From NCBI RefSeq assembly GCF_015291745.1, contig NZ_CP030059.1:4677501-4741500 (forward strand): a DNA stretch of 64,000 nt, read 5' to 3'. The position numbers were made by a program, and so were the translations under genes. The DNA comes from Bradyrhizobium sp. CCBAU 53351 (GTDB lineage Bacteria > Pseudomonadota > Alphaproteobacteria > Rhizobiales > Xanthobacteraceae). Positions 19,286 to 28,487 of the stretch are shown piece by piece; the stretch's first letter is position 1; each line of letters begins with the position of its first letter. The notes below the pieces were generated by a model that ran no database searches, was not told the origin of the DNA, and saw only the letters and a program-made list of their open reading frames with translations.

Positions 19286-19989
19286 TACGCTTCCTCCCGT
19301 TTGCGCACCGTGCGCTGCTCGATACGTTTCTCATGCTCGCCTTGAATGAGTCGGTGCACAAAGATGCCCGGCAGGTGAATTCCGTCGGGATCGAGCGATC
19401 CCACGGGCACGATCTCCTCGACCTCCATCACGCAGACCCGGCCACACATGGCCGCGGGCGGATTGAAGTTGCGCGCGGTCTTGCGAAAGATCGCGTTGCC
19501 GCTCGCGTCTGCCTTCCAAGCCTTGACGATGGACAGGTCGGCGAAGATGCCCTCTTCGAGGATGTAGGTCTCGCCTCGGAACTCCTTGTGCGCCTTCCCT
19601 TCAGCAATCACTGTGCCCACGCCGGTTTTCGTATAGAATCCCGGAATGCCGTGACCACCCGCGCGCATCCGCTCGGCGAGCGTGCCCTGCGGGTTGAATT
19701 CGATCTCGAGCTCCCCGCTCAGATACTGCCGCATGAACTCGGCATTCTCGCCCACGTAAGAACTAATCATTTTGCTGATCTGGCGCGTGTCCAGCAGCTT
19801 GCCGAGGCCGAACCCGTCAACCCCGCAGTTGTTCGATGCGATGGTCAGGCCCCTCACGCCGCTCTTAACGATAGCGTCGATCAGGAGCTCGGGGATGCCA
19901 CAAAGCCCGAAGCCGCCGGCAGCAACCAGCATTCCGTCGTGGAGCAGACCATTCAACGCCGCGGCTGCGTCCGGATATATCTTGTTCAT
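19285..19989 (-). CDS. scoA: 3-oxoacid CoA-transferase subunit A
   Basis: A 234-residue alpha subunit. The CoA-binding motif is [18 protein letters not shown]. Blocks [20 protein letters not shown] and [20 protein letters not shown] are characteristic of SCOT. The start [20 protein letters not shown] was chosen by family alignment; the longer frame upstream has no homology. It is the first gene of the leftward unit scoA-scoB-hydratase-chimeric ligase. The acyl-CoA ligase relic at 20136-20303 lies 146 bp upstream of its start. Confidence 0.93.
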   Translation of the reverse strand: MNKIYPDAAAALNGLLHDGMLVAAGGFGLCGIPELLIDAIVKSGVRGLTIASNNCGVDGFGLGKLLDTRQISKMISSYVGENAEFMRQYLSGELEIEFNPQGTLAERMRAGGHGIPGFYTKTGVGTVIAEGKAHKEFRGETYILEEGIFADLSIVKAWKADASGNAIFRKTARNFNPPAAMCGRVCVMEVEEIVPVGSLDPDGIHLPGIFVHRLIQGEHEKRIEQRTVRKREEA

Positions 19990-20135
19990 TCCTGAGTTCC
20001 TTTCGACCGTCTGAAGACGAAGGCTTGCGACGAGCGGTCGCCGCGCGTGACTTCGTGTGACCAGGCAAGTCCGGTGCGCGGCCAACGAGTTTGGCCGTCA
20101 CTCGCTCCAAGCTTCCAGGCGTGCTTCCGTCTCCG

Positions 20136-20303
20136 CTATATTGCGAAGCTCGCGCGAATGAGCTTTCCGGTGGTCGTCATAGGCATCTTCTCGATGAAGC
20201 TGGCGACGCGCGGATATTCATGCGCGGCGAGACGCGATTGCACATGCTCGGCGATTTGCTCGGCTCTCTGCCGCGTACGCGAGTGCGCCTCGGTATGGGC
20301 TAT
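20136..20303 (-). pseudogene. Collapsed acyl-CoA ligase remnant
   Basis: The frame reads IAHTEAHSRTRQRAEQIAEH followed by VQSRLAAHEYPR and EKMPMTTTGKLIRASFAI. The first eight codons correspond to the start of the intact ligase at 15690 (MAHTEAHS), with the ATG changed to ATA. They join directly to the extreme C-terminus of a ligase. That tail (LAAHEYPR, PMTTTGK) is of the acetyl/medium-chain synthetase type, unlike the C-terminus of the intact ligase. About 480 residues are deleted. It marks the ligase half of the second ligase/araC divergon. Confidence 0.75.
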
Positions 20304-20655
20304 TTCTCCTTTCCCTCCTTTTGGTTTTTTGCCAATGAAGGAAGCCGTACGACGCGACAGAGAATTTTTGTTGCCAACGTGGTTGCAAATCGTGCCAAGG
20401 TGAAAAGATGAAGCAGGTCGCTGCAACACCGGTCGCCTTCGTCAGGGCTATGGTCTTAGCCTATGAGATGTATGGAAAAGACCCCGAGCCGGCGCTCCGG
20501 CAAGCACATATCAGCCCACAATTACTTTCGCTTCCGAACGGCCGGATCACGGCATCACAGATGGAAGCGATCTCGGGCCTGGCGATGCAGGAGCTCGACG
20601 ACGAGGCGCTGGGGTGGTTCAGCCGACGGCTGCCTTGGGGCAGTTACGGCATGCT
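20273..20655. repeat. Copy B of the ~375-bp duplicated block
   Basis: Direct-orientation homologue of 15662-16035. It contains the decayed ligase start, the divergent intergenic region and the 5' part of the intact araC gene. In addition, 21089 to about 21395 (the HTH part of this araC) is homologous in inverted orientation to about 16180-16479. The two loci therefore share both direct and inverted homology. Confidence 0.85.
20372..20398. promoter_or_regulatory. AraC-type tandem operator, copy B
   Basis: TGCCAA at 20372-20377 and 20393-20398, exactly 21 bp apart as in copy A. It lies 10-36 bp before the AraC start codon. This supports autoregulation and, originally, control of the divergent ligase gene that has since decayed. 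Confidence 0.5.
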
Positions 20656-21448
20656 ATGCCGTGCATCGCTGACCTCCCCGACGCTTGGCGTCGCGTTGAA
20701 GCGCTGGTGCCGTCATCACCGGCTCCTGACCGACGACCTCGTTCATAGATTGACCGTGACCGGTGGGGTCGCCGAACTGGTCATCCAAGAGACGCGCGAT
20801 CTGGGCCCGATGCGCGAATTTTGCCTCATCACGAGCTTGCGGTACGTTATCGGCTACGCGTGCTGGCTGATCGACTCCCAGATCGCTCTCGACGAGACAG
20901 CCTTCACGTTCGCCCCCCCGCTGCATTCGGACGTCTACCCACTCCTTTTCTCGCCGGGACCAGTTCGCTTCAGCGCAGACCGGACCGGCTTTCGCTTCGA
21001 CGCGCGCTACCTGAATCTAGCGCCACGGCGCGACGAGCAGTCGATGACTTTGATGTTAAAGCGTGCATTACCCCTGACCGTGTTGAAGTACCGCCGGGAC
21101 CGGCTGTTGGCCCAGCGTGCGCGCGAACGCTTGAAGAGCGGCGTCCATTCAACCGCTTTGCTGGCCGATGAACTCAACCTTTCAGTGCGCACTCTCTACC
21201 GGCAGCTCCAGGAGGAAGGCACATCGCTCCGGGCCCTGAAGGATGAAGCTCGGCTCGACAAAGCCATGGATCTGCTGCGCCGAACCGAGAGGCCGATCAA
21301 GCAGATCGCACAGGCCGTTGGATTCCAGAGCGAAAAGAGCTTTTCCCGAGCCTTCCGGTCCTGGACTGGATCTGCGCCCACGGCCTACAGGTTAAGTCAG
21401 CGTCCATCAGCTCCCGAAAACGCAGTCAATCGCCTCGCAAGACATTGA
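20408..21448 (+). CDS. AraC-family transcriptional regulator (OruR-like architecture)
   Basis: A 346-residue regulator. The N-terminal ~200 residues (FVRAMVLAYEMYGKDPEPAL, GLAMQELDDEALGWFSRRLP) resemble the arabinose-binding-like effector domain of OruR-type proteins. Residues about 225-335 are the double helix-turn-helix (LADELNLSVRTLYRQLQEEG, IKQIAQAVGFQSEKSFSRAF). It is the intact copy of the gene broken at 15794-16035. It probably still controls the ligase-led liu-type cluster in trans, because the same tandem TGCCAA sites lie before both. The effector is unknown. Confidence 0.9.
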   Translation: MKQVAATPVAFVRAMVLAYEMYGKDPEPALRQAHISPQLLSLPNGRITASQMEAISGLAMQELDDEALGWFSRRLPWGSYGMLCRASLTSPTLGVALKRWCRHHRLLTDDLVHRLTVTGGVAELVIQETRDLGPMREFCLITSLRYVIGYACWLIDSQIALDETAFTFAPPLHSDVYPLLFSPGPVRFSADRTGFRFDARYLNLAPRRDEQSMTLMLKRALPLTVLKYRRDRLLAQRARERLKSGVHSTALLADELNLSVRTLYRQLQEEGTSLRALKDEARLDKAMDLLRRTERPIKQIAQAVGFQSEKSFSRAFRSWTGSAPTAYRLSQRPSAPENAVNRLARH

Positions 21449-21540
21449 GCGGCGATAGCAGCCCTCGGCCCGTCAGAGCGTGGCCCGACAGAGGAAGCTG
21501 CAGAATCAAATTGTAATTCCAGAAAGTGGGTTTGTTTCGC

Positions 21541-22404
21541 CTATCTTTCCTCATTTTCTACAAATCCAGCGACTAGCTCGATCTGTTCAAAGGTGTTCAG
21601 GCCCGGCGCATGTCCACAATTCGAAACATCAATCACGTGGGTGTTCGATCCATTGCGGGACATCCACTGCGCCGTCTCGACGGACAATACATCCGAGGTT
21701 TCTCCGCGCAGTACAAGTGTGGGCACGGCAATGGATTTATAGGTGTCCCATTGCTCGAAATCGCGCGGATGATCAAACATCTGCTGGACAATTTTAGGAT
21801 CGTAGTGGGAGGTAAAACTCCCGTCCGGAAGGCGGCGCGACAACATTTCTGCCATTCGAGTCCATTGTGCGTCGCTATGCCATCCGAAAGGCTTATAAAT
21901 CGTGCGAAGGTATTCTTCGAATTCGGTCAACCTAGAAAATGACGGCGGATTCCCAACGTACTGCTTGATCCTCTCGAATGGCCCTTCCGGCAAAGTTGGG
22001 CCGATGTCGTTTAGGACAAGCCTCGTAATCCGCCCGCGCAGTGGACCGCCGGCCACGAAAATTCCAAGGGCTCCACCCATCGACGTCCCTACCCAGGCCG
22101 CCTGCTCGATCTCCAGTGCGTTGAACAGCTCAACGGCGCATTTGGCGTATGAACCGAAGTTGTAGTCCTGCCCTGGTGCCATGCTCCATCCGGAAAGGCC
22201 TCTCCCGATCGTATCCGGGCAAATAACTCGATGCTTATCTGCAAGCCGACGCGCCAGATCGTCGAAGTCCCGACAATTTCGCGCCAAGCCATGCCACATT
22301 ACAACGACGGGACTTTGGCGACCTCCCCACTCAAGATAATGAATTTGATGTCCGTCGCATTCGACATAGTTGGAGAGCGGCAACACCAGCGGTGCTAGAC
22401 TCAT
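21541..22404 (-). CDS. Alpha/beta-fold hydrolase
   Basis: A 287-residue hydrolase of the general alpha/beta family. The nucleophile elbow is WVGTSMGGALG (Ser). MWHGLARNCRDFDDLARRL holds the oxyanion-hole HG, and the C-terminal histidine is in NCGHAPGLN. An Asp in RGETSDVLSVET probably completes the triad. ATG 22404 is preferred over the ATG nine bases upstream because AAGGA is better spaced from it. It is convergent with the araC gene and divergent from iorAB across a 570-bp gap. The substrate is unknown; esterase or C-C hydrolase are both possible. Confidence 0.85.
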   Translation of the reverse strand: MSLAPLVLPLSNYVECDGHQIHYLEWGGRQSPVVVMWHGLARNCRDFDDLARRLADKHRVICPDTIGRGLSGWSMAPGQDYNFGSYAKCAVELFNALEIEQAAWVGTSMGGALGIFVAGGPLRGRITRLVLNDIGPTLPEGPFERIKQYVGNPPSFSRLTEFEEYLRTIYKPFGWHSDAQWTRMAEMLSRRLPDGSFTSHYDPKIVQQMFDHPRDFEQWDTYKSIAVPTLVLRGETSDVLSVETAQWMSRNGSNTHVIDVSNCGHAPGLNTFEQIELVAGFVENEER

Positions 22405-22978
22405 TCTGCCCATTCCTTTCCGAACCGGAGCCTGCGAGCGTAACTCGTGTCTCGTGATGAGCCGACCAGTAGTACATTTGAGAAACGGTACACGCTCAAA
22501 ACAAACCGAGGCAACAACACCGCCGATCCTCTAGGAAGAACGGAAGAAATGGAAGCCCTCAAGAGATTTCGGCGAGCGCCGGCGCAGTCCGACCTCTGTA
22601 GTGCGGCGCTCAAGTCTAAGCGGCGTCCTGCCACCCCCAATTATTGAATCCTATTCAATACTACATGCAAATCTGCGATCTAATCGCGGTACCCCAGTTG
22701 CACTAAACGTGTCGGAGACGTCGCTCGACCGTGACGCCCTCGACCATGTCCGAGCGGTCTGGGGGGTGCACGGCTGGGCTATCTGGCTGCATTAGACGCA
22801 CTTTGTTGCTTTTTCTCGGGAGGGAGACGCACCGGCAACTCGCCGCGAGCCGGATCAAGCGCCGGATGGACAGTGCGTCCTTCCAAATATCCGGAAGAGT
22901 CAGGACGTCTGAATTTCCGATGAAGCGCGACCGGTCTTATTGACGATCGCCTCAAGTTGATACCCCGCAAGGAGGAGA
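22405..22978. other. 574-bp gene-free interval between hydrolase and iorAB, with a 19-bp dyad
   Basis: No supportable gene is seen; short frames here lack family resemblance. The notable element is TATTGAATCCTATTCAATA at 22642-22660, a perfect 8-bp inverted repeat around a 3-bp centre in an AT-richer patch. It may be an operator for one of the divergent units, but no regulator gene adjoins it. A strong GGAGGAG ribosome-binding site for iorA closes the interval. Confidence 0.4.
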
Positions 22979-23452
22979 ATGATGAAGCTTACCGTCAACA
23001 GCCGAGAGGTAGCGATCGACGCCGATCCCGCCATGCCTCTGCTTTGGGCGCTGCGCGACATCGTCGGGCTGACCGGCACAAAGTTCGGCTGTGGAGCTGC
23101 ACTGTGCGGCGCCTGCACCGTGCACTTGGACGGCGAGGCCATCCGCTCCTGCATCACGCCTATCTCCGAAGCCACAGGCAAGAAGATCACCACGATCGAA
23201 ACGGCAACTGATGGCACCGACCGCATCGGCGCTGCCGTGCATGCAGCGTGGGTCAAACACGACGTGGCGCAGTGCGGATACTGCCAGAGCGGCCAGATCA
23301 TGAGCGCGATCGCTTTCCTCAAATCGCTGCCCCTCGGCAAGTCACCGACCGCAGCCGAGATCGACTCGGCGATGGACGGCAATATTTGTCGCTGCGGTAC
23401 TTATTCCCGCATCCGTGCCGCCGTGAGCGACGCCGCGCGCACACTCGCTTGA
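22979..23452 (+). CDS. iorA: Isoquinoline 1-oxidoreductase-type small [2Fe-2S] subunit
   Basis: A 157-residue iron-sulfur subunit of a molybdenum hydroxylase. The plant-type ferredoxin cluster is in FGCGAALCGACTVHLDG. The second cluster domain shows CGYCQSGQIM and NICRCGTYSRIRAAV. This is the full set of eight cysteines of the xanthine-oxidase small-subunit family. Two tandem ATGs follow GGAGGAG; the first is used here. It precedes the large subunit by 10 bp. The pair transfers electrons from the Mo site outward, as in IorAB-type periplasmic aldehyde or N-heterocycle oxidoreductases. Confidence 0.92.
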   Translation: MMKLTVNSREVAIDADPAMPLLWALRDIVGLTGTKFGCGAALCGACTVHLDGEAIRSCITPISEATGKKITTIETATDGTDRIGAAVHAAWVKHDVAQCGYCQSGQIMSAIAFLKSLPLGKSPTAAEIDSAMDGNICRCGTYSRIRAAVSDAARTLA

Positions 23453-23462
23453 AGGAGCCGCC

Positions 23463-25703
23463 ATGTTGCCCAACATAAAGTCCGGCGATCTACCGAACGT
23501 AGCAGAGCGCCTGATGGGGAACAGTCGACTCGATAAAGCTGTCACGCTGCCGCGCCGCAGCTTCCTCAAATTGGCAGGCGCTGGCGGTCTGGCTCTCGGT
23601 GCGTTTCCTCACTTGCTAATAGCGCAGGCTACCGCACAAACGGCGAGCGCACTCAAGGCGACCGAACAACCGTCGGCGTTCGTACAGATCGCCGCCAATG
23701 GCGAAGTGACCGTCACGATCAACCGGCTGGAATTCGGACAGGGCGTGCAGACCGCGTTGCCGATGATCCTGGCTGAAGAACTCGACGCCGACTGGAGCCT
23801 GGTACGCAGCCGGCATGGTTCGAATGACGGTGCCTACATCGACCCGCGCTTCGGCATTCACCTGACCGGCGGCTCCAATTCGATCAAGAACAGTTTTGCG
23901 CAGTATCGCGAGCTTGGCGCACGCGCGCGGGCCATGTTGCTCGGTGCCGCCGCTGCGCGCTGGAACGTGGATGTGGCCACCCTGCGCACGCAGTCCGGTA
24001 CGGTGCTCAATCCGGATGGCCGCAAGCTCGGCTACGGCGAACTGGCCGAGGCCGCGATGGCGCAGCCGGTGCCCGAGAAGGTCACGCTGAAGGATCCCAA
24101 GAATTTCCGTATCATCGGCCGCCCGACCCAGCGCCTCGACGCGCGCGCCAAGAGCAGCGGGCAGCAGGGTTTCGGTATCGACGTTCGCCTGCCTGGCCAA
24201 CTGACGGCGGTGGTCGCACGCCCACCTGTGTTCGGGGCGCGCCTTGCCTCGGTGGACGACGGCGCGGCGCGTGCCGTGAAAGGCGTGAGGGCTGTGCTGC
24301 GCGTGCCTCTGGACCGCGGCGCCGAAGGCGTGGCGGTCGTGGCAGATGGATATTGGCAGGCTACGCAGGGGCGTGAGGCGCTAAAGCTTCAGTGGGACAC
24401 GTCGGCAGTCGAGAAGGTCGACACCGAACGGCAACTGGTCCAGTACCGCGAGCTCGCCAGTCGCGCAGGCGCGCGCCAGTTCGACGCCGACATGACCCCG
24501 CTCGACACAGCGCCGCGGCAACTGGAAGCAGAGTTTGTGTTTCCATATCTCGCCCATGCGGCGATGGAGCCGCTCAATTGCACCGTTCAGCTCTCTGAGG
24601 GCCGCGCCGAAATCTGGACCGGCAGCCAGTGTCCCGGTCTCGACGGCGCCGCGGTCGCGCGCGTGCTGGGATTGAAACCCGAGCAGGTCGAGGTCCATGT
24701 CCAGATGGCCGGTGGCGGCTTCGGCCGGCGCTTTTCGAGTAGCAGCGACTTTGTGGTCGAGGCCTGCGAGATCGCCAAGGCGGCGCGTGCTGCCGGCCTG
24801 AACGCACCGTTGCGCACGCTGTGGAGCCGTGAAGACGATATGCGGGGTGGCTACTACCGCCCCATGCATTTGCACCACGCGCGCATTGGCTTCGACGAGC
24901 GCGGTAAGGTGCTGGCCTGGGACCACGTCATTGTCGGGCAATCCATCACTACGGGCTCGGTGTTTGAGCAGTTCCGAGTAAAGAACGGTATCGACGTCAC
25001 GGCGACCGAGGGCATGCGGGATCCCTACGGACTGCCGATGAGGCTTACCGCACATCACCCCAAGCTCAACGTGCCGGTGTTGTGGTGGCGCAGCGTAGGT
25101 TCTACCCACACCGCGTTTGTGATGGAGAGCCTGATCGACGAGATCGCCCGCACCACGAAGCAGGATCCGGTGACCTACCGAATGGATTTGTTCGGCGACA
25201 AGCACCCGCGCCATCGCGCCGCGTTGCAGACGGCGGTCGAGAAAAGCGGCTACGGCAAAAAGCTCCTGCCCGCCGACCGCGCCTTTGGCGTGGCAGTGCA
25301 CGAATCCTTCCAAACCGTCGTGGCCTATGTAGTGGAAGCATCGGTACGGGACGGCCGCCCGATACTGCACCGGGTAACTGCAGGCATTCACTGCAATCTG
25401 GCGGTGAACCCGCGCACCGTGGAAGCCCAGTTACAAGGCGCGGCCGTCATGGGCCTCTCGATGTGCCTGCCAGGCGCGGCTATCACGCTTAAGGACGGTG
25501 TCGTCGAGCAAGGCAATTTCGACGGTTTCACCGTGGCCCGCATCACGGACATACCCGAGTTCGATGTCCACATCGTGCCCAGCGCAGAGCCGCCCACGGG
25601 CATGGGTGAACCGGGTCTGCCGCCGCTGGCACCCGCCTTCGCCAATGCCATCGCGCGGCTGACCGGCAAGCCGTTGCGACAGCTTCCCTTCAACCTCGCG
25701 TGA
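23463..25703 (+). CDS. iorB: Molybdopterin-binding large subunit, IorB-type, Tat-exported
   Basis: A 746-residue molybdenum hydroxylase catalytic subunit. A Tat signal is at about residues 24-60: RRSFLKLAGAGGLALGAFPH, preceded by TLP. Mo-cofactor binding blocks include TINRLEFGQGVQTALPMILA, VQMAGGGFGRRFSSSSDFVV and the C-terminal GEPGLPPLAPAFANAIARL with the catalytic Glu of the family. It forms the enzyme with IorA and probably acts in the periplasm on an aldehyde or N-heteroaromatic. No dedicated cytochrome or XdhC-like maturation gene is adjacent, so those must come from elsewhere. Confidence 0.92.
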   Translation: MLPNIKSGDLPNVAERLMGNSRLDKAVTLPRRSFLKLAGAGGLALGAFPHLLIAQATAQTASALKATEQPSAFVQIAANGEVTVTINRLEFGQGVQTALPMILAEELDADWSLVRSRHGSNDGAYIDPRFGIHLTGGSNSIKNSFAQYRELGARARAMLLGAAAARWNVDVATLRTQSGTVLNPDGRKLGYGELAEAAMAQPVPEKVTLKDPKNFRIIGRPTQRLDARAKSSGQQGFGIDVRLPGQLTAVVARPPVFGARLASVDDGAARAVKGVRAVLRVPLDRGAEGVAVVADGYWQATQGREALKLQWDTSAVEKVDTERQLVQYRELASRAGARQFDADMTPLDTAPRQLEAEFVFPYLAHAAMEPLNCTVQLSEGRAEIWTGSQCPGLDGAAVARVLGLKPEQVEVHVQMAGGGFGRRFSSSSDFVVEACEIAKAARAAGLNAPLRTLWSREDDMRGGYYRPMHLHHARIGFDERGKVLAWDHVIVGQSITTGSVFEQFRVKNGIDVTATEGMRDPYGLPMRLTAHHPKLNVPVLWWRSVGSTHTAFVMESLIDEIARTTKQDPVTYRMDLFGDKHPRHRAALQTAVEKSGYGKKLLPADRAFGVAVHESFQTVVAYVVEASVRDGRPILHRVTAGIHCNLAVNPRTVEAQLQGAAVMGLSMCLPGAAITLKDGVVEQGNFDGFTVARITDIPEFDVHIVPSAEPPTGMGEPGLPPLAPAFANAIARLTGKPLRQLPFNLA

Positions 25704-25994
25704 GGTGGAAGGTGACAAACAGGACGGCGTGGTGCTGCGCGATGCGCCTTGCGGACAACAAGGCGACGGTGCGCGCGCTCGCGAGACTGGCGAGAACTCA
25801 TCTGCCCGGCATGTTTGCAAAATTGCCCTATGAGGGCACGCGTTCGTTCGTAATTCTTGTTCGAGGAAAGTGATGAAAAACAACGGAGGAAAACAATGAA
25901 CAACAACAGATGAACAACAGCGCCGGCAGCAGTCAATGGGGGCTCAAAGCGGAGCCGTGAAGCGTCAGTTACCAAGAATCGTTGGGGGGATACC
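25704..25994. other. 291-bp interval between iorB and the autotransporter gene
   Basis: No convincing gene. A 43-codon frame (25742-25873) begins ATGCGCCTTGCG but has no recognisable family or ribosome-binding site. The last 80 bases are A-rich (repeated AACAA), and a G-tract just before ATG 25995 may be the ribosome-binding site of the next gene. Confidence 0.4.
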
Positions 25995-27866
25995 ATGAGA
26001 GTCGCAGTGAAGGCAGGTCTACTCTGTGCGTTAATCGGTGCAGGGACAGTTTTTCCGCCGGGTCGAAACCAAGCAGCAGCACAGACGGTGTTTTCGACGA
26101 TCCAGGCATTCGGTGATAGTTTTGCGGATACCGGCAACCTGATCAAGATTGTCGGGCCTTTACCAGCCTATCCGACCGGGCGTTTCAGCGGTGGCACCAA
26201 CTTTGTCGACACCACGTCGCTCCTGCTGGGAATTCCTCAAACGAGTTACGCCATCGGCGGCGCCCAGACGGGATCACTCAATAGCGTCGGTCCGGGTGTT
26301 CCGGGGTTTGCTCAGGAGTGGCAGGGGTTCATTGCCTCAGGAAAGAGGATTGCGGCCTCCGATCTTGTGGAACTAAGCATGGGCGGTAACGACGCCCGTG
26401 CGTATTATCTGGCTGGCGGCGCACCGGCTGGCGTGCCCGCGGCTGTCACGGTGAGCGTCAATCAGACGATGGCTGGCATCAACGCACTCGTCGGGGCAGG
26501 TGCCCGCAACCTGGTTTTTGCGACCCTGGACGTCGGTCAATTCCCGGAAGCTGTCGGAAATCCCAATGCGGCGGTCGGCTCGGCGTACAACCAGGCCTAC
26601 AATGCCCAAATGCAGGCGGCGCTCGCCGGCATTGCACGTTCCGGCGTGCGCGTTGAACTGATCGACGTTCCCTTGCTCGTAAACCAGATCAGCGCGAACC
26701 CTTCACGTTACGGAGTCGCGAATCTCGGCGCGTGTCCCGTGACCTGCATCGGAAATACGGCGCTGCAAAACCAATACCTGTACTATGTCGACGGCATCCA
26801 TCTGACGTCGCTCGGAAACACGATTGTAGGCGAATACATTGTCAATCGCCTCAACGCGCCACTCACGCTGCCGGCGCAGGGAGACCTCGGCAGGTCGTCG
26901 GCAATGGGCTTCGCCTCCACGTTGTTCGGCAGGCTCGATAATTTTCGGGAGATGACGATGGTATCCTCGGCGATGAACGCTTACGCCGCGTACACCAAGG
27001 TGCCCTACCCCAAGGGACCAATAGCAGCGCCGGCCAATCCATGGTCGTTCTATATGCTGGGCAACGGTGCCTATAGCGATCGTCAGGCGACGGTTGCGTC
27101 CAACGGCTTCAATCTCGACAGCGTCGGCGGCACCGCCGGTATCGAGTATCGTATCAACAACAATGCCTTCATCGGCGGGGCGTTCGACTACTCCAATCCA
27201 AAAGCGAAGTTCTTCAACAATGCCGGCACCACCGAAGCCAACGCGTACCAATTCGGTGCCTACGGCGCATGGACCAGCGCGCACTTCTTTGCCCAAGGCC
27301 TCGCCACCTTCGGCTGGCAGAATTATCGCAACACTAGATCGGGCGTTGTCGATACCATCACCTCCAATCCCGATGGAACGAGTTTCGTTGCCGCGGGCAA
27401 GGTCGGATACCTGTTTGATGCCGGTAATTCGCAGATCGGTCCGATCGGCGGGCTGACCTACGCCCGCGCTAGGGTCAACGCATATACCGAAGCCGGGGAT
27501 CCCGTGCTGACCCTGAATGTCGGCCAGCAGACGGCGGAAACGCTGATCGGAAGCGTCGGCGCCCAGTTCCGCTTTCCGTTCATGCTCTCCGGCCGGTTGA
27601 TCAACCCTTATATCAACCTAACAGCGGACGATGACTTCATCGGCAACGGGCGGATTATCCAGTTCGGAGCGACTTCAGCACCGCTGATCATCAACAACTG
27701 GACGGTGCCGAACGCGACATCGCAACACATCTATGGTCGCGTCGCGGCTGGTGTAGTCGCCCCGGTATCGAGCAACGTTGCGCTGACCGCGAACGTATCA
27801 CAAACCTTCGCGCGTCAGGGTGGCAATGATTTCTACGGAAATGGCGGCCTCAAAATCTCATTCTAA
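25995..27866 (+). CDS. GDSL-type esterase autotransporter
   Basis: A 623-residue outer-membrane esterase. An N-terminal signal peptide (about 1-31, ending AAAQT) is followed by a GDSL/SGNH hydrolase domain. Block I is AFGDSFADTGNL with the nucleophile Ser, and block III is ELSMGGNDARAYY. Block V is VDGIHLTSLGN with the Asp/His pair. From about residue 340 the protein has beta-barrel features (alternating aromatic/polar strands) and ends NGGLKISF with a terminal Phe, as in type Va autotransporters. It is probably displayed at the cell surface to hydrolyse esters or lipids. No lipase chaperone is needed for this class. Confidence 0.9.
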   Translation: MRVAVKAGLLCALIGAGTVFPPGRNQAAAQTVFSTIQAFGDSFADTGNLIKIVGPLPAYPTGRFSGGTNFVDTTSLLLGIPQTSYAIGGAQTGSLNSVGPGVPGFAQEWQGFIASGKRIAASDLVELSMGGNDARAYYLAGGAPAGVPAAVTVSVNQTMAGINALVGAGARNLVFATLDVGQFPEAVGNPNAAVGSAYNQAYNAQMQAALAGIARSGVRVELIDVPLLVNQISANPSRYGVANLGACPVTCIGNTALQNQYLYYVDGIHLTSLGNTIVGEYIVNRLNAPLTLPAQGDLGRSSAMGFASTLFGRLDNFREMTMVSSAMNAYAAYTKVPYPKGPIAAPANPWSFYMLGNGAYSDRQATVASNGFNLDSVGGTAGIEYRINNNAFIGGAFDYSNPKAKFFNNAGTTEANAYQFGAYGAWTSAHFFAQGLATFGWQNYRNTRSGVVDTITSNPDGTSFVAAGKVGYLFDAGNSQIGPIGGLTYARARVNAYTEAGDPVLTLNVGQQTAETLIGSVGAQFRFPFMLSGRLINPYINLTADDDFIGNGRIIQFGATSAPLIINNWTVPNATSQHIYGRVAAGVVAPVSSNVALTANVSQTFARQGGNDFYGNGGLKISF

Positions 27867-27970
27867 ACGCTTGAGACGGAAGCCGTGGGTCGATCGGTAC
27901 TGGGTCGCTACACCGAATCAGCCCTCCACTTTCGTCTTTGGTGAAGAGTGACAGACGCAAGGAGATATCG

Positions 27971-28453
27971 ATGAGACTGACTACCCTCGCCGTCGCGCTG
28001 ATTCCCGCGCTCTCGATCGCGGGATCCGCCGTCGCAAGGTCGCCAGTAAACTGTCAGGCGTCTTCGACAGCCGAGATCGAGCGCCAATTTTCCGCTTTTA
28101 ACGCGGCTTGGGCGACCAAGGATCCCGACAAGGTCGCCCGACTATTTACTCGCGATGCCGTCCTGCTTCCAACCGTATCTAACAAGACGCGCACAAGTCC
28201 GGAGAGTGTGCGGGACTACTTCGTCTCTTTCCTGAAGAAGAATCCGTCAGCGCGGATCGACACAAGCACAATCAAACTCGACTGCAAGACCGCGTCTCGT
28301 GTGGGTGAGTGGACTGTCACGCTAAAGGACGATTCCGGAGCCAGCCAGGACGTTAAGGCCCGCTACAGCTTCATCTACCGTTTTGATCGCGGCAGTTGGA
28401 AGATTGATCACCTGCACTCATCAATGATGCCGGAAAAGAATGAAACAAAGTGA
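27971..28453 (+). CDS. Exported SnoaL-like/DUF4440 (SgcJ/EcaC-type) protein
   Basis: A 160-residue protein with a signal peptide (MRLTTLAVALIPALSIAGSA, cleavage near AVA-R). It is followed by a cone-shaped SnoaL/NTF2-like domain: IERQFSAFNAAWATKDPDKV, RLFTRDAVLLPTVSNKTR and a C-terminal YRFDRGSWKIDHLHSS. ATG 27971 follows AAGGAGATATCG. Members of this family include ketosteroid-isomerase-like enzymes and non-catalytic proteins, so no reaction is assigned. It is the last gene before the conjugation region. Confidence 0.82.
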   Translation: MRLTTLAVALIPALSIAGSAVARSPVNCQASSTAEIERQFSAFNAAWATKDPDKVARLFTRDAVLLPTVSNKTRTSPESVRDYFVSFLKKNPSARIDTSTIKLDCKTASRVGEWTVTLKDDSGASQDVKARYSFIYRFDRGSWKIDHLHSSMMPEKNETK

Positions 28454-28466
28454 GGCATTGGTAGGG

Positions 28467-28487
28467 CGGTGAAGTTCGCCGCCCCAC
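28467..28487 (+). terminator. Possible terminator hairpin after the SnoaL-like gene
   Basis: GGGCGG (28467-28472) pairs with CCGCCC (28482-28487) around a 9-base loop, 14 bases after the stop codon. There is no T-tract, so the assignment is weak. Confidence 0.3.

Noticed and set aside
20378..20398. Sigma-54-like promoter (TGGCACG...TTGC) on the minus strand
   Set aside because: The GG-to-GC spacing is two bases too short for the -24/-12 consensus. The conserved part is better explained by tandem TGCCAA sites.
24381..25391. 336-codon minus-strand open frame inside iorB
   Set aside because: Antisense shadow of the molybdopterin-binding subunit; no start signal or family motif.
25742..25873. 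43-codon frame after iorB
   Set aside because: Too short, no ribosome-binding site, no recognisable family; noted only as part of the intergenic interval.
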